Positions 1 through 9,158 of a stretch of 64,000 bases of DNA are shown here, in pieces. The stretch covers positions 1 to 64,000 of the IMG/VR virus record IMGVR_UViG_3300044713_000194. One strand, given 5' to 3'. Made by a program: the position numbers and the translations under genes. Position 1 is the first letter of the stretch. Each line of letters begins with the position of its first letter. Origin of the DNA: a virus. The notes below the pieces were generated by a model. The model made no database searches and was not told the DNA's origin. It saw only the letters and a list, made by a program, of their open reading frames with translations.

Positions 1-1475
1 AGCTTCTCATTGTTAATGAGACTGAGCTTCTCGTCCGCAGTCGGCTTATACATGATCAGGGGCTCTGATCCTCCGAGAGGGTCCGGCTCTAACTCGATCT
101 TTTCCGGTGCCAACATTTGAATACGATCGAATCCCTCGTACTCCTTGTTGGTTACGTGGCCGAAAATCTCCTCCTGTGCTCCCCGTTTCTCGGCGAGGTC
201 CTGCAACTCTTCAAGCAGTTCCTTCTTCCTCTCCAAAAGATGGAGGTAGCGCTTCAGGCTGTTGAGTTCCTCGGCCCGCTCCGCATCCGCCGCTTCGGCC
301 AAGGCATGTTCCTCCCCGTCGATGTGGTCATCGCCGATTGGGCCGCCGTTTCCTCCGCCAAAACTACCGCCTCCACCCGTTGAGGGGGATTCCATTTCAA
401 GCCCTGGATCGCCTAGAGAGTCCGCACCAATATCTTCCCCCGCGTCAGTCGGTGCCCCGTCGAGCGGAGCTTCCGTACCGGTATCACCGGACTGAGTCCC
501 CGTATCGCCTCCGGTGCTCGCCGGGGGATCTCCGGGGAGGGCGATTTTCTTCAGTGAAGCGGTCTTCACTAACTTTTTGAGTTTGGCAATCTTTCGCTTT
601 GCCTTGACAATGAGCCGCTTGTTTTCATCCGCATCGTCGTTGTCCGAGTAGTCAATACCTTCCTTTGCGAACTGCTCGAACAGCCTGTCGGCAACTGCAC
701 TTCGAAAGACCAGGGAGGAGCGCTTGCGAGCCTTGAGCCAATCCTCGGTGATCTGCCTCTCCTGCCCGACGACAGGGCCATTCTCGGCCTCGTTCATCGG
801 CGTAATGCCGGAAGCGTAACCACGGCCACGAGCCATCGCCTTTTTAACCACTTCGGAAACTTCAAGCTCCGTGAAGTTGTCGGGCTGAACTACATAAAGG
901 AATGTTTCGCCGATGGTGTTGTACTCACGCGTCGCCTCGATCACCGTCGCAAAAAACTGCGTGTCATTCATCAGACGCTGGAAGTAGTCAAAGACGTAGT
1001 CGGAGAAGGGCTCGACAGATGATTTCGGCTTCTCAAGCTGCATCTTCGAACACGGAAGCTCCGTATGGAGGTCGATAGCCCGACCGACAATCGGATCGCG
1101 ATCGTAAGCGAGGCGATAGAAACGAAGCTCCTCCGCTCGCGACTGAGGCATTTCGAGTGAGTCAACCGGGAACTCGTAGCTGTAGTAGCCAATGTTGTCC
1201 GAATCGGCAATGTTGGCGGGACCGAGGGCTCCATCACCCCATAGACCTGCTGTCTTTATTTTTTGCGGCCCTTCAGAACTCCGCTTAAGGCTCTTCGCGC
1301 GGATTGCCATCAGACGCTCGCGTATAATAAAGTCCTTATTTACGCTTCCGTCTTCAAATAGACCGGTATGCTTTCCCGCCGAGAAGAACTGCTGGGGGGG
1401 CGGTGCCGCTGCGGCCTGCGCCCTTGCAGCGGCGCGCCTGGCGGCGCGGTTCGACTTGTTCCCTGATTTCGCCAT
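1..1475 (-). CDS. Probable portal protein (3' end outside window)
   Basis: The reading frame opens with ATG at 1475 and runs off the left edge, so the C-terminus is missing (491 codons visible). After a basic Ala/Gln/Pro-rich N-terminus comes the stretch RAEELRFYRLAYDRDPIVG followed by RAIDLHTELPCSKMQL, which resembles the conserved start of the wing region of large-phage portal vertex proteins. Portals form the dodecameric channel for DNA packaging. A Gly/Asp/Pro/Thr-rich, probably disordered segment (roughly plus positions 350-540) is followed by a Glu/Lys-rich coiled-coil-like stretch. KTAS occurs just before the linker. An AGGGAAGG ribosome site lies inside a small hairpin (1485-1498). 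The gene follows the 1492-2133 gene by 16 bases. Portal assignment is from family resemblance only; another head protein is possible. Confidence 0.6.
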   Translation of the reverse strand, partial: MAKSGNKSNRAARRAAARAQAAAAPPPQQFFSAGKHTGLFEDGSVNKDFIIRERLMAIRAKSLKRSSEGPQKIKTAGLWGDGALGPANIADSDNIGYYSYEFPVDSLEMPQSRAEELRFYRLAYDRDPIVGRAIDLHTELPCSKMQLEKPKSSVEPFSDYVFDYFQRLMNDTQFFATVIEATREYNTIGETFLYVVQPDNFTELEVSEVVKKAMARGRGYASGITPMNEAENGPVVGQERQITEDWLKARKRSSLVFRSAVADRLFEQFAKEGIDYSDNDDADENKRLIVKAKRKIAKLKKLVKTASLKKIALPGDPPASTGGDTGTQSGDTGTEAPLDGAPTDAGEDIGADSLGDPGLEMESPSTGGGGSFGGGNGGPIGDDHIDGEEHALAEAADAERAEELNSLKRYLHLLERKKELLEELQDLAEKRGAQEEIFGHVTNKEYEGFDRIQMLAPEKIELEPDPLGGSEPLIMYKPTADEKLSLINNEK

Positions 1476-1484
1476 CAAAAACCT

Positions 1485-1498
1485 TCCCTAATCAGGGA
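1485..1498 (-). promoter_or_regulatory. Hairpin holding the ribosome site of the portal gene
   Basis: On the minus strand TCCCT-GATT-AGGGA forms a 5-bp stem whose 3' arm is part of the AGGGAAGG Shine-Dalgarno sequence ahead of the ATG at 1475. It belongs to a set of similar hairpins in this window. Confidence 0.4.
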
Positions 1499-2133
1499 GT
1501 CGTATGCTTTTTCTTGGACTTGCCTGAAGTTTTGGCCTGTTTGCCGCTATTGAAGGCGCTACCGGGATCGAGGGTGAGAGCCTTGGTTGCTTCGCCGAGC
1601 AACGTTGGATCGAGAAGGAGGGTCGGAGCCCCGTTCTCCTCGTTGGGCTCCAGGCGACGCTCGGCTGCCTTTTTGCTCGTTTTCTCTTCTTTCTTTTTCT
1701 TATGAGCTTCGCGCTGCTGCCGCCTACCTTCGCGCTCAAGCTTTTGCTCCAGGCTGACCACTTCCCGAAGCCTGGCTTTTCGATCTCGTTGCAATGCATC
1801 GCGTACAATGACGAGTGTCCGGATTGATTTCTCTTCTTCGTAGATAGTGCGTCGTACGTCTTCTGAATTTATGAGCAACCCGCTGTCGATGAGCGCCTCA
1901 TCCGTCTCTCGTGTGTGATCGAGGAAACGAATGGCCTTATTCAGGTGTTCGACAACGCGGGTAAGGTTGTGCACCTGGTCAAGCATGCGCGACGCGTTCA
2001 TACGACGCAGAATATGCTTGTTCCCTGCCGAAACTTTTTTGTCGGCTTCGTAGACAAACTTTTGGGCCACTCCCGGCTGCCGCCTGGCCTTGTTGGCCAT
2101 TTGGCCGAGAAGAACTGTCTTTTTACGCGGCAT
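1492..2133 (-). CDS. Basic coiled-coil protein of unknown function
   Basis: A 213-residue protein. The middle (about residues 50-140) is heptad-like and charged, and is followed by a very basic segment (HKKKKEEKTSKKAAERR). The C-terminus is Lys-rich. I recognise no family. It starts 11 bases inside the end of the DNA polymerase gene and sits 16 bases ahead of the portal gene, so it is almost certainly co-transcribed and translationally coupled. Its basic nature and position next to the portal would suit a nucleic-acid-contacting head or packaging accessory protein, but that is inference. Confidence 0.6.
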   Translation of the reverse strand: MPRKKTVLLGQMANKARRQPGVAQKFVYEADKKVSAGNKHILRRMNASRMLDQVHNLTRVVEHLNKAIRFLDHTRETDEALIDSGLLINSEDVRRTIYEEEKSIRTLVIVRDALQRDRKARLREVVSLEQKLEREGRRQQREAHKKKKEEKTSKKAAERRLEPNEENGAPTLLLDPTLLGEATKALTLDPGSAFNSGKQAKTSGKSKKKHTTP

Positions 2134-5100
2134 ATACGCCCTCAGATTTAAGAGCTTCCTCTGCGTCGAACACCAGGAACTCAGAGGGAACCGCGCTTAC
2201 CATGCATCCCTCAAACCGGAAGACTTTACCCTGATAAAGACAGGTGAGCGTGTGGGTTCCGAAGCCTTTGCCGATGGCTAATTCAAACGCTTTGTATTCG
2301 CCCATGTTTTGCCACTCCTTGAGCACCGGCAGTTTTTCTTCGACTGGACCTTTGGGCTGCGGTGCTGTTACTACACGCCGCGTCATAGCGACCTGTGGAG
2401 CGGAGGTGACGGAAGGGGCTTCTTGAGCCCTCACTGAGGGTTTTGAAAGGTCCTTTCCGAGCAATTCGTCAAAGAGATCGTCGGAGGCCATCTCTGACGC
2501 ATCGATGTCTTTTGCTATCGGCTTGACTGACTCCGGCTCACGGAAATCGACGACGGGTCCGGCGGATTGTTCGGAGGTATGTGAGGTGCTGAGCGACGGC
2601 TCAACCGGCGTGTTTATCCCGCTAAACAGCGGCTGCATCTCCAGGCGGAGATGGTCTTCCGTCCCCTCAGTTCCCGGAATGACAAGGGGCTCAAGCGGGG
2701 GGCGACGGGTGCCTTCGATCGGCATCGTACCCAGAAAGCCGCCTTGTGGCATAAAGCCACGATCAGCCGGGGTTAGACCACGACGCTGTTCATACTGAGC
2801 AAGTGTCTCCAGCGTTTCTCCAGCGTTATCCGCCGTTTCGTCGATGCTCCAATACTCATGGAGTTGGAGCGCCGCGATAACCTGCTTTCGGATCGTTGTC
2901 TCCTCAGTCTGCGAGATTGGCTTCTTCTCCTTATCCCGCGTCCAGAGGGCGTGCCAAAAGGCCACAAAGGCACGTTCATGTAGTGCTCCCTTGGCCCAGG
3001 TCTCGACCTTCGCGCGAGCCGACTCCTTGCCGGAGACAATGGCCCGGACCAGGTGGGCGACTGTGTCCAAGTCAAACTCGACGGGCAAGTACTCTTCGAG
3101 CCCCTTGATGTCGGTCCAACCAGCAGGAACGTGATCGGCATCACCGGTGAGATGGAAGTTAACGTCCCACGAATGGCCGCCTTCGGTATCGCACTCTATG
3201 CCCACCGGCCAGTTACGGATCTTGTGAAGCGTACGCAGCTTCATGAGACGCGTGACGCGCGGCACCACAAACGGTACGTAGGAATTTTTGACCGTGTAAT
3301 CCACTTCGTCGTGCACGGAGCCGTGGAGCCGGAAGACGGACTGAACGAAATGCTCTTCTTTGGTCGCCCATTTGCGGATGCGATTGAGTGCCATGCGCAT
3401 GAAGTCACCGGCCAGGCCTTGCAATGGCGCGTTAACGGCGACACGCTGAATCTTGCCGATGAAACGGTTGTAGTCGGAACAATTGCGGACTCCGGTTGCG
3501 GGGTCTTTCCAATAACGATCCATCACCTCTTTGAGGTGTGCGGCTTCCTCTAAAAGACCTGCGGCCTCGGCCTCGCGCTGCCTTTTGCGGACACGAACGT
3601 AAGCCCAATACTGCTCCCACTCTTCCGGAGTGGGGATGCGGATGCCCTCGGCACGCATGGCGGAGTCAAATTTAATCACGCGGCCTGTGCCGGTATAGCA
3701 CCGCATTTCCTCTCGCGCCACCCGTTGCTTTTCTTCGCAGTACGCCTTGAAAACCGGTACACTCACCCAGTAATCAGCCACCATTTTTTCGGTGTCCTTC
3801 ATGGTGATACTCGGCTTCTTTTTGCGCATAGAATCGAAAATTGCGTACTTAGTTCCCCCATATAACAATGCAAAATTGATGATTTTGGCGAGATCTCGGC
3901 ATGTCTTGCGCACCGCCGCCGACGTCGCCGGATCGTTGAATTCGGGGAAGCAGGCGGACGCCGTGAGAGAGTGAAAATCACCGGCACCGTATAGAAATTC
4001 ATCGATGAATTTCGGCTCACCACTCTCGTTGGCGGCCACGCGCATTTCGATGTTCGAATAATCGCTTGAAAAAAATGTCCAGCCGTCTTCGGCAACGAAG
4101 AGCGCCCGCAGGTTGAGCACCTGATTCGCGTCAAGCTTGCCTTTTTCGATCAAAATACCGAACTTGTCCGCGCAGGTGGTGCAGGACGGAACCAGGCAAA
4201 TCGAGTATCCAAGGAAATTAGCGATGTGGTTGTTGATAATGCCCGGCGCTTGCTTTTTGATCTTCCGCTTTTCGTAAACGGCTTCACGGCGACGCGCCGG
4301 ATGTTCTGCGTTGTATTTGGGAACGCGCGTCCCATCGCCGCTCTCGTCCGTGACCTCAACTGTGGCGTCGATGTCTTCGGGGAACTGATCAAGGTAGACG
4401 GTAAATGTGGCCTCTGAGCCGCCGCGACCGTCAGGCTGTTGGCCCGTGATCTCCTTCCAACCCACTAGGACCGACTCTTCCACTTCCTTGAAGCAGGAGG
4501 CATGGAGTTCGCTCTCGTGATGAGGCTCGACATCCTCCGGCTTGACAACGTCCGGATCGAGAACGCGGCCACGAACGAACCAATTGCCGCCGACCTTTTT
4601 GATGGCCTGTACGTTTAGACCGAAGCCGCCGTCGCGGACGAACTTGCCGCCTGAAGCGGCCAGGCGGCCACCGGCGACAACGCTTTGCTTGAGATAAATG
4701 CGTGCCGACTTATCACGCGGGTCGAATTTCAGGTTCTCCGGATGGAGCGCGACGTATTTCTTGTAGGCATCGAGCGCCAGTAGGAACTCGTTGTCCGGAT
4801 ACTTTTTGAGGAGGTCAATCATTGCCTCCTTGTCGGTCGAGGGAGCGCCCTTCTCCGTCTTTTTCACGACCTCTAGCCGGAGGATCTCGAAGAGGAACTT
4901 CGGGAGATGCTTCTTGTCAACGTTAAACTTGGTGTCCTCAATGACGTTGCCGTCGTCATCGCTCAACTCCGGCCAGCCCATGCGCACGGCTATCTGGCGC
5001 AGATTCTCACGGCGTTCGGCCATCTGGCGAATATGCCAGTTCACCATGCGCCTGTGTGGGTCCTCGGCGATCTTGAACCGCTGGCGCTCGATCCAGGTCA

Positions 5101-6325
5101 GCGTGTCCACCATTTCGCCATCGATCTTATGAACGCGGACGCGGCCTTGCGCCTCGTCCTTCATCTTGAACCACAACAGCCATGTGCATATTGCGTCGGC
5201 AGCCGCATACCAGAGAGCGATAGACGTCGGAACCCAGGTGAAAGGCACGTACTGCACGCGCGTGCCGTGTTTCACCTCTCGGCGCTGATCTTCCGAACAC
5301 GTGCAGCTTGACGATGAATTGACTGGGCACCATTCAGCCTGCACCTTACCGATGTGGCCGAGATCGATCTGGTCGAGACCCAGTTCCGATCTCGACAGCG
5401 CCTTCAAGCCACCGGCGTCGCCCGTGAAAGTGTCGTCATCAAGATCCGCCTTGGGGTCGTTTGAGAAGTGGAGCACCTGCACATCTTCAAAGTGCGGATA
5501 CTCGCGGAAGTCTATACCCAAGGTATGGCGCATGACTTCGCGGTCGAACTTGGCGTTGTAGAAGATCAGGTGCGAGACATTGAACAGACGCTGCAACTGC
5601 TCGTAGGCGGCCTGGCGGCTGACGTTGTTCGAGTTCTCATGGTTGATCGGAATATAAATGCCGGAGACGCCGTCTACGGAAAGGCAGACACCGGCGATCT
5701 CGATCATGACTTCGTAGGTTGCTTCCCAGATGACGTTGCCATGGTCGTCAAGACGCTTCGATCCATCCGGATTCCGCGCCTCTTGAATGTCGATCAGTAT
5801 GCGGGTATCAAGGCCGATCGTCTCAGTGTCAACCGCGACGCAGGGGCAAGGCTCGGCACCCTTGTACGGTGCAATCCAGCGGGATTTGTCGGTGAGAACC
5901 TCATCGACCCAAGCCTTTAAGGCTTCGTCGGTATCGACGTTGCGAAAGCTCTTGGTCGCCATCCATGGGCGCTTAAGCGTAGCGAGATCGAGGGTCGCCA
6001 GCTTCTCGCGAAAGAGAGTGCGTAGACTCTTGTCCTTACGCTTCCGAGCCTTCGGCGCTTTCGGAGTCTTGAGCATCTCCTCGCCGATGTTTTCCTGCTT
6101 GACCTTCCGCTTACGTTTGGGCTTGGTGACCTCGGTGATAGTGGTAGTCGTGGTTGCGGTTTCGACCTTAACCTGAAGGGTAAGACCGTTGCTATCCTCG
6201 TCATCAAAGAGGTTCTGCTGAGAACCGGCCTCGTCCAGATTTGAGCGCATGTCGAGACGTTCGGCCTCACAGAGGCCGTGAGCGATCTGCTCCTCGATGC
6301 AGCTATCTTCAGGTCCGCAGGCCAT
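2123..6325 (-). CDS. Family A DNA polymerase with 3'-5' exonuclease domain
   Basis: Replicative phage polymerase of the PolA family, 1400 residues. The N-terminal ~100 residues are acidic then basic (KPKRKRKVK). The DnaQ-type proofreading domain shows DTET (Exo I, about 166-169), YNAKFD (Exo II, 256-261) and YAAAD (Exo III, 373-377). The polymerase domain has DYSNIEMR (motif A, about 755-762), R810/K814/F818/Y822 spaced as in motif B, and HDE (motif C, 1005-1007). The Gly that usually follows the motif B Phe is Ala here. About 150 residues, including a beta-rich acidic segment, separate the GRL-type motif 1 (about 552) from motif A. A tail of roughly 390 residues follows motif C, much longer than the usual ~50. 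The gene starts 2 bases after the primase gene stop, with a GGGAAGTAGGA ribosome site. Confidence 0.95.
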   Translation of the reverse strand: MACGPEDSCIEEQIAHGLCEAERLDMRSNLDEAGSQQNLFDDEDSNGLTLQVKVETATTTTTITEVTKPKRKRKVKQENIGEEMLKTPKAPKARKRKDKSLRTLFREKLATLDLATLKRPWMATKSFRNVDTDEALKAWVDEVLTDKSRWIAPYKGAEPCPCVAVDTETIGLDTRILIDIQEARNPDGSKRLDDHGNVIWEATYEVMIEIAGVCLSVDGVSGIYIPINHENSNNVSRQAAYEQLQRLFNVSHLIFYNAKFDREVMRHTLGIDFREYPHFEDVQVLHFSNDPKADLDDDTFTGDAGGLKALSRSELGLDQIDLGHIGKVQAEWCPVNSSSSCTCSEDQRREVKHGTRVQYVPFTWVPTSIALWYAAADAICTWLLWFKMKDEAQGRVRVHKIDGEMVDTLTWIERQRFKIAEDPHRRMVNWHIRQMAERRENLRQIAVRMGWPELSDDDGNVIEDTKFNVDKKHLPKFLFEILRLEVVKKTEKGAPSTDKEAMIDLLKKYPDNEFLLALDAYKKYVALHPENLKFDPRDKSARIYLKQSVVAGGRLAASGGKFVRDGGFGLNVQAIKKVGGNWFVRGRVLDPDVVKPEDVEPHHESELHASCFKEVEESVLVGWKEITGQQPDGRGGSEATFTVYLDQFPEDIDATVEVTDESGDGTRVPKYNAEHPARRREAVYEKRKIKKQAPGIINNHIANFLGYSICLVPSCTTCADKFGILIEKGKLDANQVLNLRALFVAEDGWTFFSSDYSNIEMRVAANESGEPKFIDEFLYGAGDFHSLTASACFPEFNDPATSAAVRKTCRDLAKIINFALLYGGTKYAIFDSMRKKKPSITMKDTEKMVADYWVSVPVFKAYCEEKQRVAREEMRCYTGTGRVIKFDSAMRAEGIRIPTPEEWEQYWAYVRVRKRQREAEAAGLLEEAAHLKEVMDRYWKDPATGVRNCSDYNRFIGKIQRVAVNAPLQGLAGDFMRMALNRIRKWATKEEHFVQSVFRLHGSVHDEVDYTVKNSYVPFVVPRVTRLMKLRTLHKIRNWPVGIECDTEGGHSWDVNFHLTGDADHVPAGWTDIKGLEEYLPVEFDLDTVAHLVRAIVSGKESARAKVETWAKGALHERAFVAFWHALWTRDKEKKPISQTEETTIRKQVIAALQLHEYWSIDETADNAGETLETLAQYEQRRGLTPADRGFMPQGGFLGTMPIEGTRRPPLEPLVIPGTEGTEDHLRLEMQPLFSGINTPVEPSLSTSHTSEQSAGPVVDFREPESVKPIAKDIDASEMASDDLFDELLGKDLSKPSVRAQEAPSVTSAPQVAMTRRVVTAPQPKGPVEEKLPVLKEWQNMGEYKAFELAIGKGFGTHTLTCLYQGKVFRFEGCMVSAVPSEFLVFDAEEALKSEGVYAA

Positions 6326-6327
6326 TC

Positions 6328-8205
6328 CTACTTCCCTCTCTTTTTTCGGGCAAGGATGAAGTCAAGAGTGGTTTTTCCCAGCACGCGCGCCAGAGGCAGT
6401 GGGTCACCGGCCTGGGGATCGGCTTTTTCCTCGGCGCGGCTCGGCCAGCAGTCGAATAAAATTTCTATGTATTCGATCGCCAGTTCAACATCCTTCGCGG
6501 TCTGCACATCCTTGGCGGCGTGCTCGATATAGGCGCGCTTCAGATCGGGGAACTTCAACTCTACGTAGCCCCCGTCCCGCTCCTCTTCAAGATCGGCGAT
6601 CTCGATGTCGTCGATCGGCGGCAAGCCGAATTGCTTCTCCAGATACTGAAGCGCAGCAAGCTTTGAGACCCCTAGCCGCTTGGCAGTAAAGGTGACGGCG
6701 TCGTAATACTGCTCCCCAGGGGGGCAGTTGTGAACCACACCCAGCTTCGTTGTGAAGGACTCCGTCCCAGTGACCGTGAGATCGACTACGCGCCCGTTCG
6801 TCGTGGCCTGAGACACATCGGAAACGCGTGACCAGTAGTAATGGTTTCCGTCGATCTCCTGAAAAAATCCTTTAACCGACTCACGTTGAAGGAAAGCAAC
6901 CGACCACTTTTCGGCGTGACTCAATCCTTTTTTATCTACGTGAGGAGATGTGTAGCCGAGAGAAGGAAAAACGCCCGCTTGAATACCTAGTGCAAATAGG
7001 GAGTAGGCAAGTTGACGCGAGACGGTGGTACCGCGATTTCTATCGTCTCCATCTCCGTCTAAATAACCTTCGATTAACGATTTCTGATATGCGACAGGCC
7101 AACTCAGAGCTTGCGCAGGCAGCCTTTTAGAGTTGGACCCCTGACCAAACCAGAAGGCAAGACTGCGGGCCAAATCGACGCTGCTGCATATTACTTCGCA
7201 GGTTGTATGTTCTTGATATTCAAACAACGATGCCGCAAGGCCGAACCTCTCCGAAAGAACCCGTTGCACGAATACTCCGAGAGATTTAGCTTCATTTAGA
7301 TGGAATGTCCAACGCACAGTGCGCGGGTGTCTGGTTGGACCCACAGAGCCCTCGGCAAGGTAAAGACCGTAAAGACGGCAAAGCTCATGCTCGACAGGAA
7401 GAACCGGGACAGGCGCAGGACGCATCCCCTTTTTGTACCGAGGCAAAAATGTCTGATTGTCAAGAGGTAAGACATTTCTATCGGCGGGACTAATAACCGG
7501 AAACAGCAAGTAATCCCCAGATTTCAAGTCTTCTGCCGGGCCTTCCGTAATTGGGGTCTGGCGTGAGCGTTCTCTCATTTTTCGATTTTTCTTATAGCTG
7601 CCCCAGAACACCATTCCGGTTTTCGCGGATGGCTTCGGCTGCAAATACGGTAAAAACCGTAATGCGTCATCGCGTCGAACATAGATGCAGGTGTGATCGG
7701 GCGTCAGTAGTAAAGGGTCGCGGCGGAAATTATCTGTGCCAACTGCCAGTAGCGCGCCCTGCTTAACTTCCTTGTGCCAAACAGTCTCCCACTTCCCGGT
7801 CTGGCCGAGCACTTGGGCGTTGATTTCAACTTCACGAATAGGCTTCAAACCGGTATCCGTCCAAATCAGTTCGTTCTCATCAAGGCAACCAAAGCAAAAA
7901 GCATCGTTGCCGCGCCGGTAAATTTGAAAAGAGGGATTGGAATCGCGACCGTGAAAGGGACAGGAGATTTTGAGGCCGGTGAGCCCGGTCAACAAGAGGA
8001 CGACGTCTTCAAAGCGCACTTCCTCGCTGATCCGCAGCCATCGGTGCGGATGCGTCTCCATGAACCCGGCCTTATAAAGGGCGTGTGCGGTGGCTCGGTC
8101 GAAAGCAAGATCGTCCGCAACAAAGACCGGATCAGTCTCGGCGTCGAGAATCGGTTTGGGCTCGGTATTTTCTCCCACAAAGGTTAATACCGAGCCCTCC
8201 GACAA
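6328..8205 (-). CDS. DnaG-type primase zinc-finger protein interrupted by an intein
   Basis: 625 codons. Residues 82-85 read CPFH and residues 104-107 read CFGC, the CHC2 zinc ribbon of bacterial and phage primases (CPFH...CFGC). The fourth Cys is also Cys1 of an intein (residues 107-493). After splicing, the +1 Cys at 494 restores the ribbon and the sequence continues PPGEQYYDAVTF, like the downstream part of CHC2 domains. The spliced product would be about 238 residues: a zinc domain plus a charged helical tail. I see no TOPRIM catalytic domain, so this may be one half of a split primase or a DNA-binding accessory. The apparent start is TTG at 8205, six bases after the sigma-like gene, with a poor ribosome site, so the start is uncertain. 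Confidence 0.85.
   Translation of the reverse strand: MSEGSVLTFVGENTEPKPILDAETDPVFVADDLAFDRATAHALYKAGFMETHPHRWLRISEEVRFEDVVLLLTGLTGLKISCPFHGRDSNPSFQIYRRGNDAFCFGCLDENELIWTDTGLKPIREVEINAQVLGQTGKWETVWHKEVKQGALLAVGTDNFRRDPLLLTPDHTCIYVRRDDALRFLPYLQPKPSAKTGMVFWGSYKKNRKMRERSRQTPITEGPAEDLKSGDYLLFPVISPADRNVLPLDNQTFLPRYKKGMRPAPVPVLPVEHELCRLYGLYLAEGSVGPTRHPRTVRWTFHLNEAKSLGVFVQRVLSERFGLAASLFEYQEHTTCEVICSSVDLARSLAFWFGQGSNSKRLPAQALSWPVAYQKSLIEGYLDGDGDDRNRGTTVSRQLAYSLFALGIQAGVFPSLGYTSPHVDKKGLSHAEKWSVAFLQRESVKGFFQEIDGNHYYWSRVSDVSQATTNGRVVDLTVTGTESFTTKLGVVHNCPPGEQYYDAVTFTAKRLGVSKLAALQYLEKQFGLPPIDDIEIADLEEERDGGYVELKFPDLKRAYIEHAAKDVQTAKDVELAIEYIEILFDCWPSRAEEKADPQAGDPLPLARVLGKTTLDFILARKKRGK
6727..7887 (-). mobile_element. 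Intein with LAGLIDADG homing endonuclease
   Basis: In-frame insertion of 387 codons (residues 107-493 of the host ORF). Block A: CLDENELIW. Block B: TPDHTCIY with the conserved His. The two LAGLIDADG helices read LYGLYLAEGSV (about 278-288) and LIEGYLDGDGDD (about 377-388). Block F: VVDLTVTGTESFTT. Block G: VVHN followed by Cys as the +1 residue. All catalytic splicing residues are present, so it is probably active in splicing. The endonuclease helices keep acidic residues (E and D), so homing activity is also plausible. Confidence 0.92.
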
Positions 8206-8213
8206 ATCCGAAC

Positions 8214-9158
8214 TTACTGAACAGCTTCCAAGCCGATTTTTCCGGCCTTTTTGGCGCGGGGCCGGTAGAGCTTTCTTTGCCGGGGCGGCGCTGTACGCGT
8301 TGTATAGGCCTTCATTAAGCGCTCCAGGCGGTGCCTGGCGCGTGTAAATAGCTGCTCGTTCATGCCCAGCATCTTCTGCGCTTCGATAAAAGATTCGGCA
8401 ATCGCGATAGCGTTGAAAACACAGATCAGTTCGGGGTTGTAGCTTCGGATGAAGTCTTCGATCTCGGACATAACGACCCCATCCTCGATCAACCGGACGG
8501 CCTGCGTCGTAAGGATGTCCGAGTTCGAAAGCAACTGATGGAGGTACTCATCATCGATCACCGCCGGAGTCTCGCGCTCGACATCGGCGTCGAAATAGCA
8601 CAGGTTGTTGTTGCGCTCGATCGGATTGGAGTTCCGCTTCTTCATCAACGAGATGAACTGGTTCAGGAGCATGAGATTGACGAACGCCAAAAAGCGCGGC
8701 TTCGATGCTCCGTACGAGCGGTCCGGATGGAAGGTCTGTATGCGGTCTTCGCATCCGTTTGTGAAGCCATTGAAGCCGGGCTCCCGGAACTTCGACCGCT
8801 CCGGCAGGGTCATAAGGAACAGGAGCAGGTCGCTGGTGCGATCCTCGCGATCCGCCCAGGAGTACTGCATCATGTGGCGATCGACGAAGTTGCGGACGTG
8901 ATTGGGAAACTCCTCGTAGAACTCGGCAAAATTCCGAGGAACCTCGAAACCATCGACGCCGACGAAGCGGCCTTCTGCGTCGATGGTGTAGCCTTCTTTG
9001 TAGGGGAGTTCGGACAGCAGCGCGGCTGCGGTGTCGGAGCTTACGGAGGGCAGTGTGTTTGCTTCGGATGGGTGTTCGGAGGCAGTTTCGGTGGGTTTGA
9101 CTTGCGTGGAGGCAACGATCTCATCTGCAAGGATGGATTCAGTCTGCGTCGAAAGCAT
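8214..9158 (-). CDS. Putative RNA polymerase sigma-like protein
   Basis: 314 residues. An acidic, Ser/Thr-rich N-terminus is followed by a region resembling sigma region 2 (about 95-190): WADREDRTSDLLLFL, then an aromatic helix FLAFVNLMLLNQFISLMKKR ending in basic residues. The C-terminal third contains a helix-turn-helix-like stretch (about 255-290: AIAESFIEAQKMLGMNEQL then FTRARHRLERLMKAY) like sigma region 4, and ends in a basic tail (RPRAKKAGK). It is the first gene of the replication/portal operon, after a 743-bp non-coding region, with a TGGAGA ribosome site 7 bases before ATG. The likely role is directing RNA polymerase to phage promoters. Similarity is weak, and a DNA-binding protein of another kind is possible. 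Confidence 0.4.
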   Translation of the reverse strand: MLSTQTESILADEIVASTQVKPTETASEHPSEANTLPSVSSDTAAALLSELPYKEGYTIDAEGRFVGVDGFEVPRNFAEFYEEFPNHVRNFVDRHMMQYSWADREDRTSDLLLFLMTLPERSKFREPGFNGFTNGCEDRIQTFHPDRSYGASKPRFLAFVNLMLLNQFISLMKKRNSNPIERNNNLCYFDADVERETPAVIDDEYLHQLLSNSDILTTQAVRLIEDGVVMSEIEDFIRSYNPELICVFNAIAIAESFIEAQKMLGMNEQLFTRARHRLERLMKAYTTRTAPPRQRKLYRPRAKKAGKIGLEAVQ

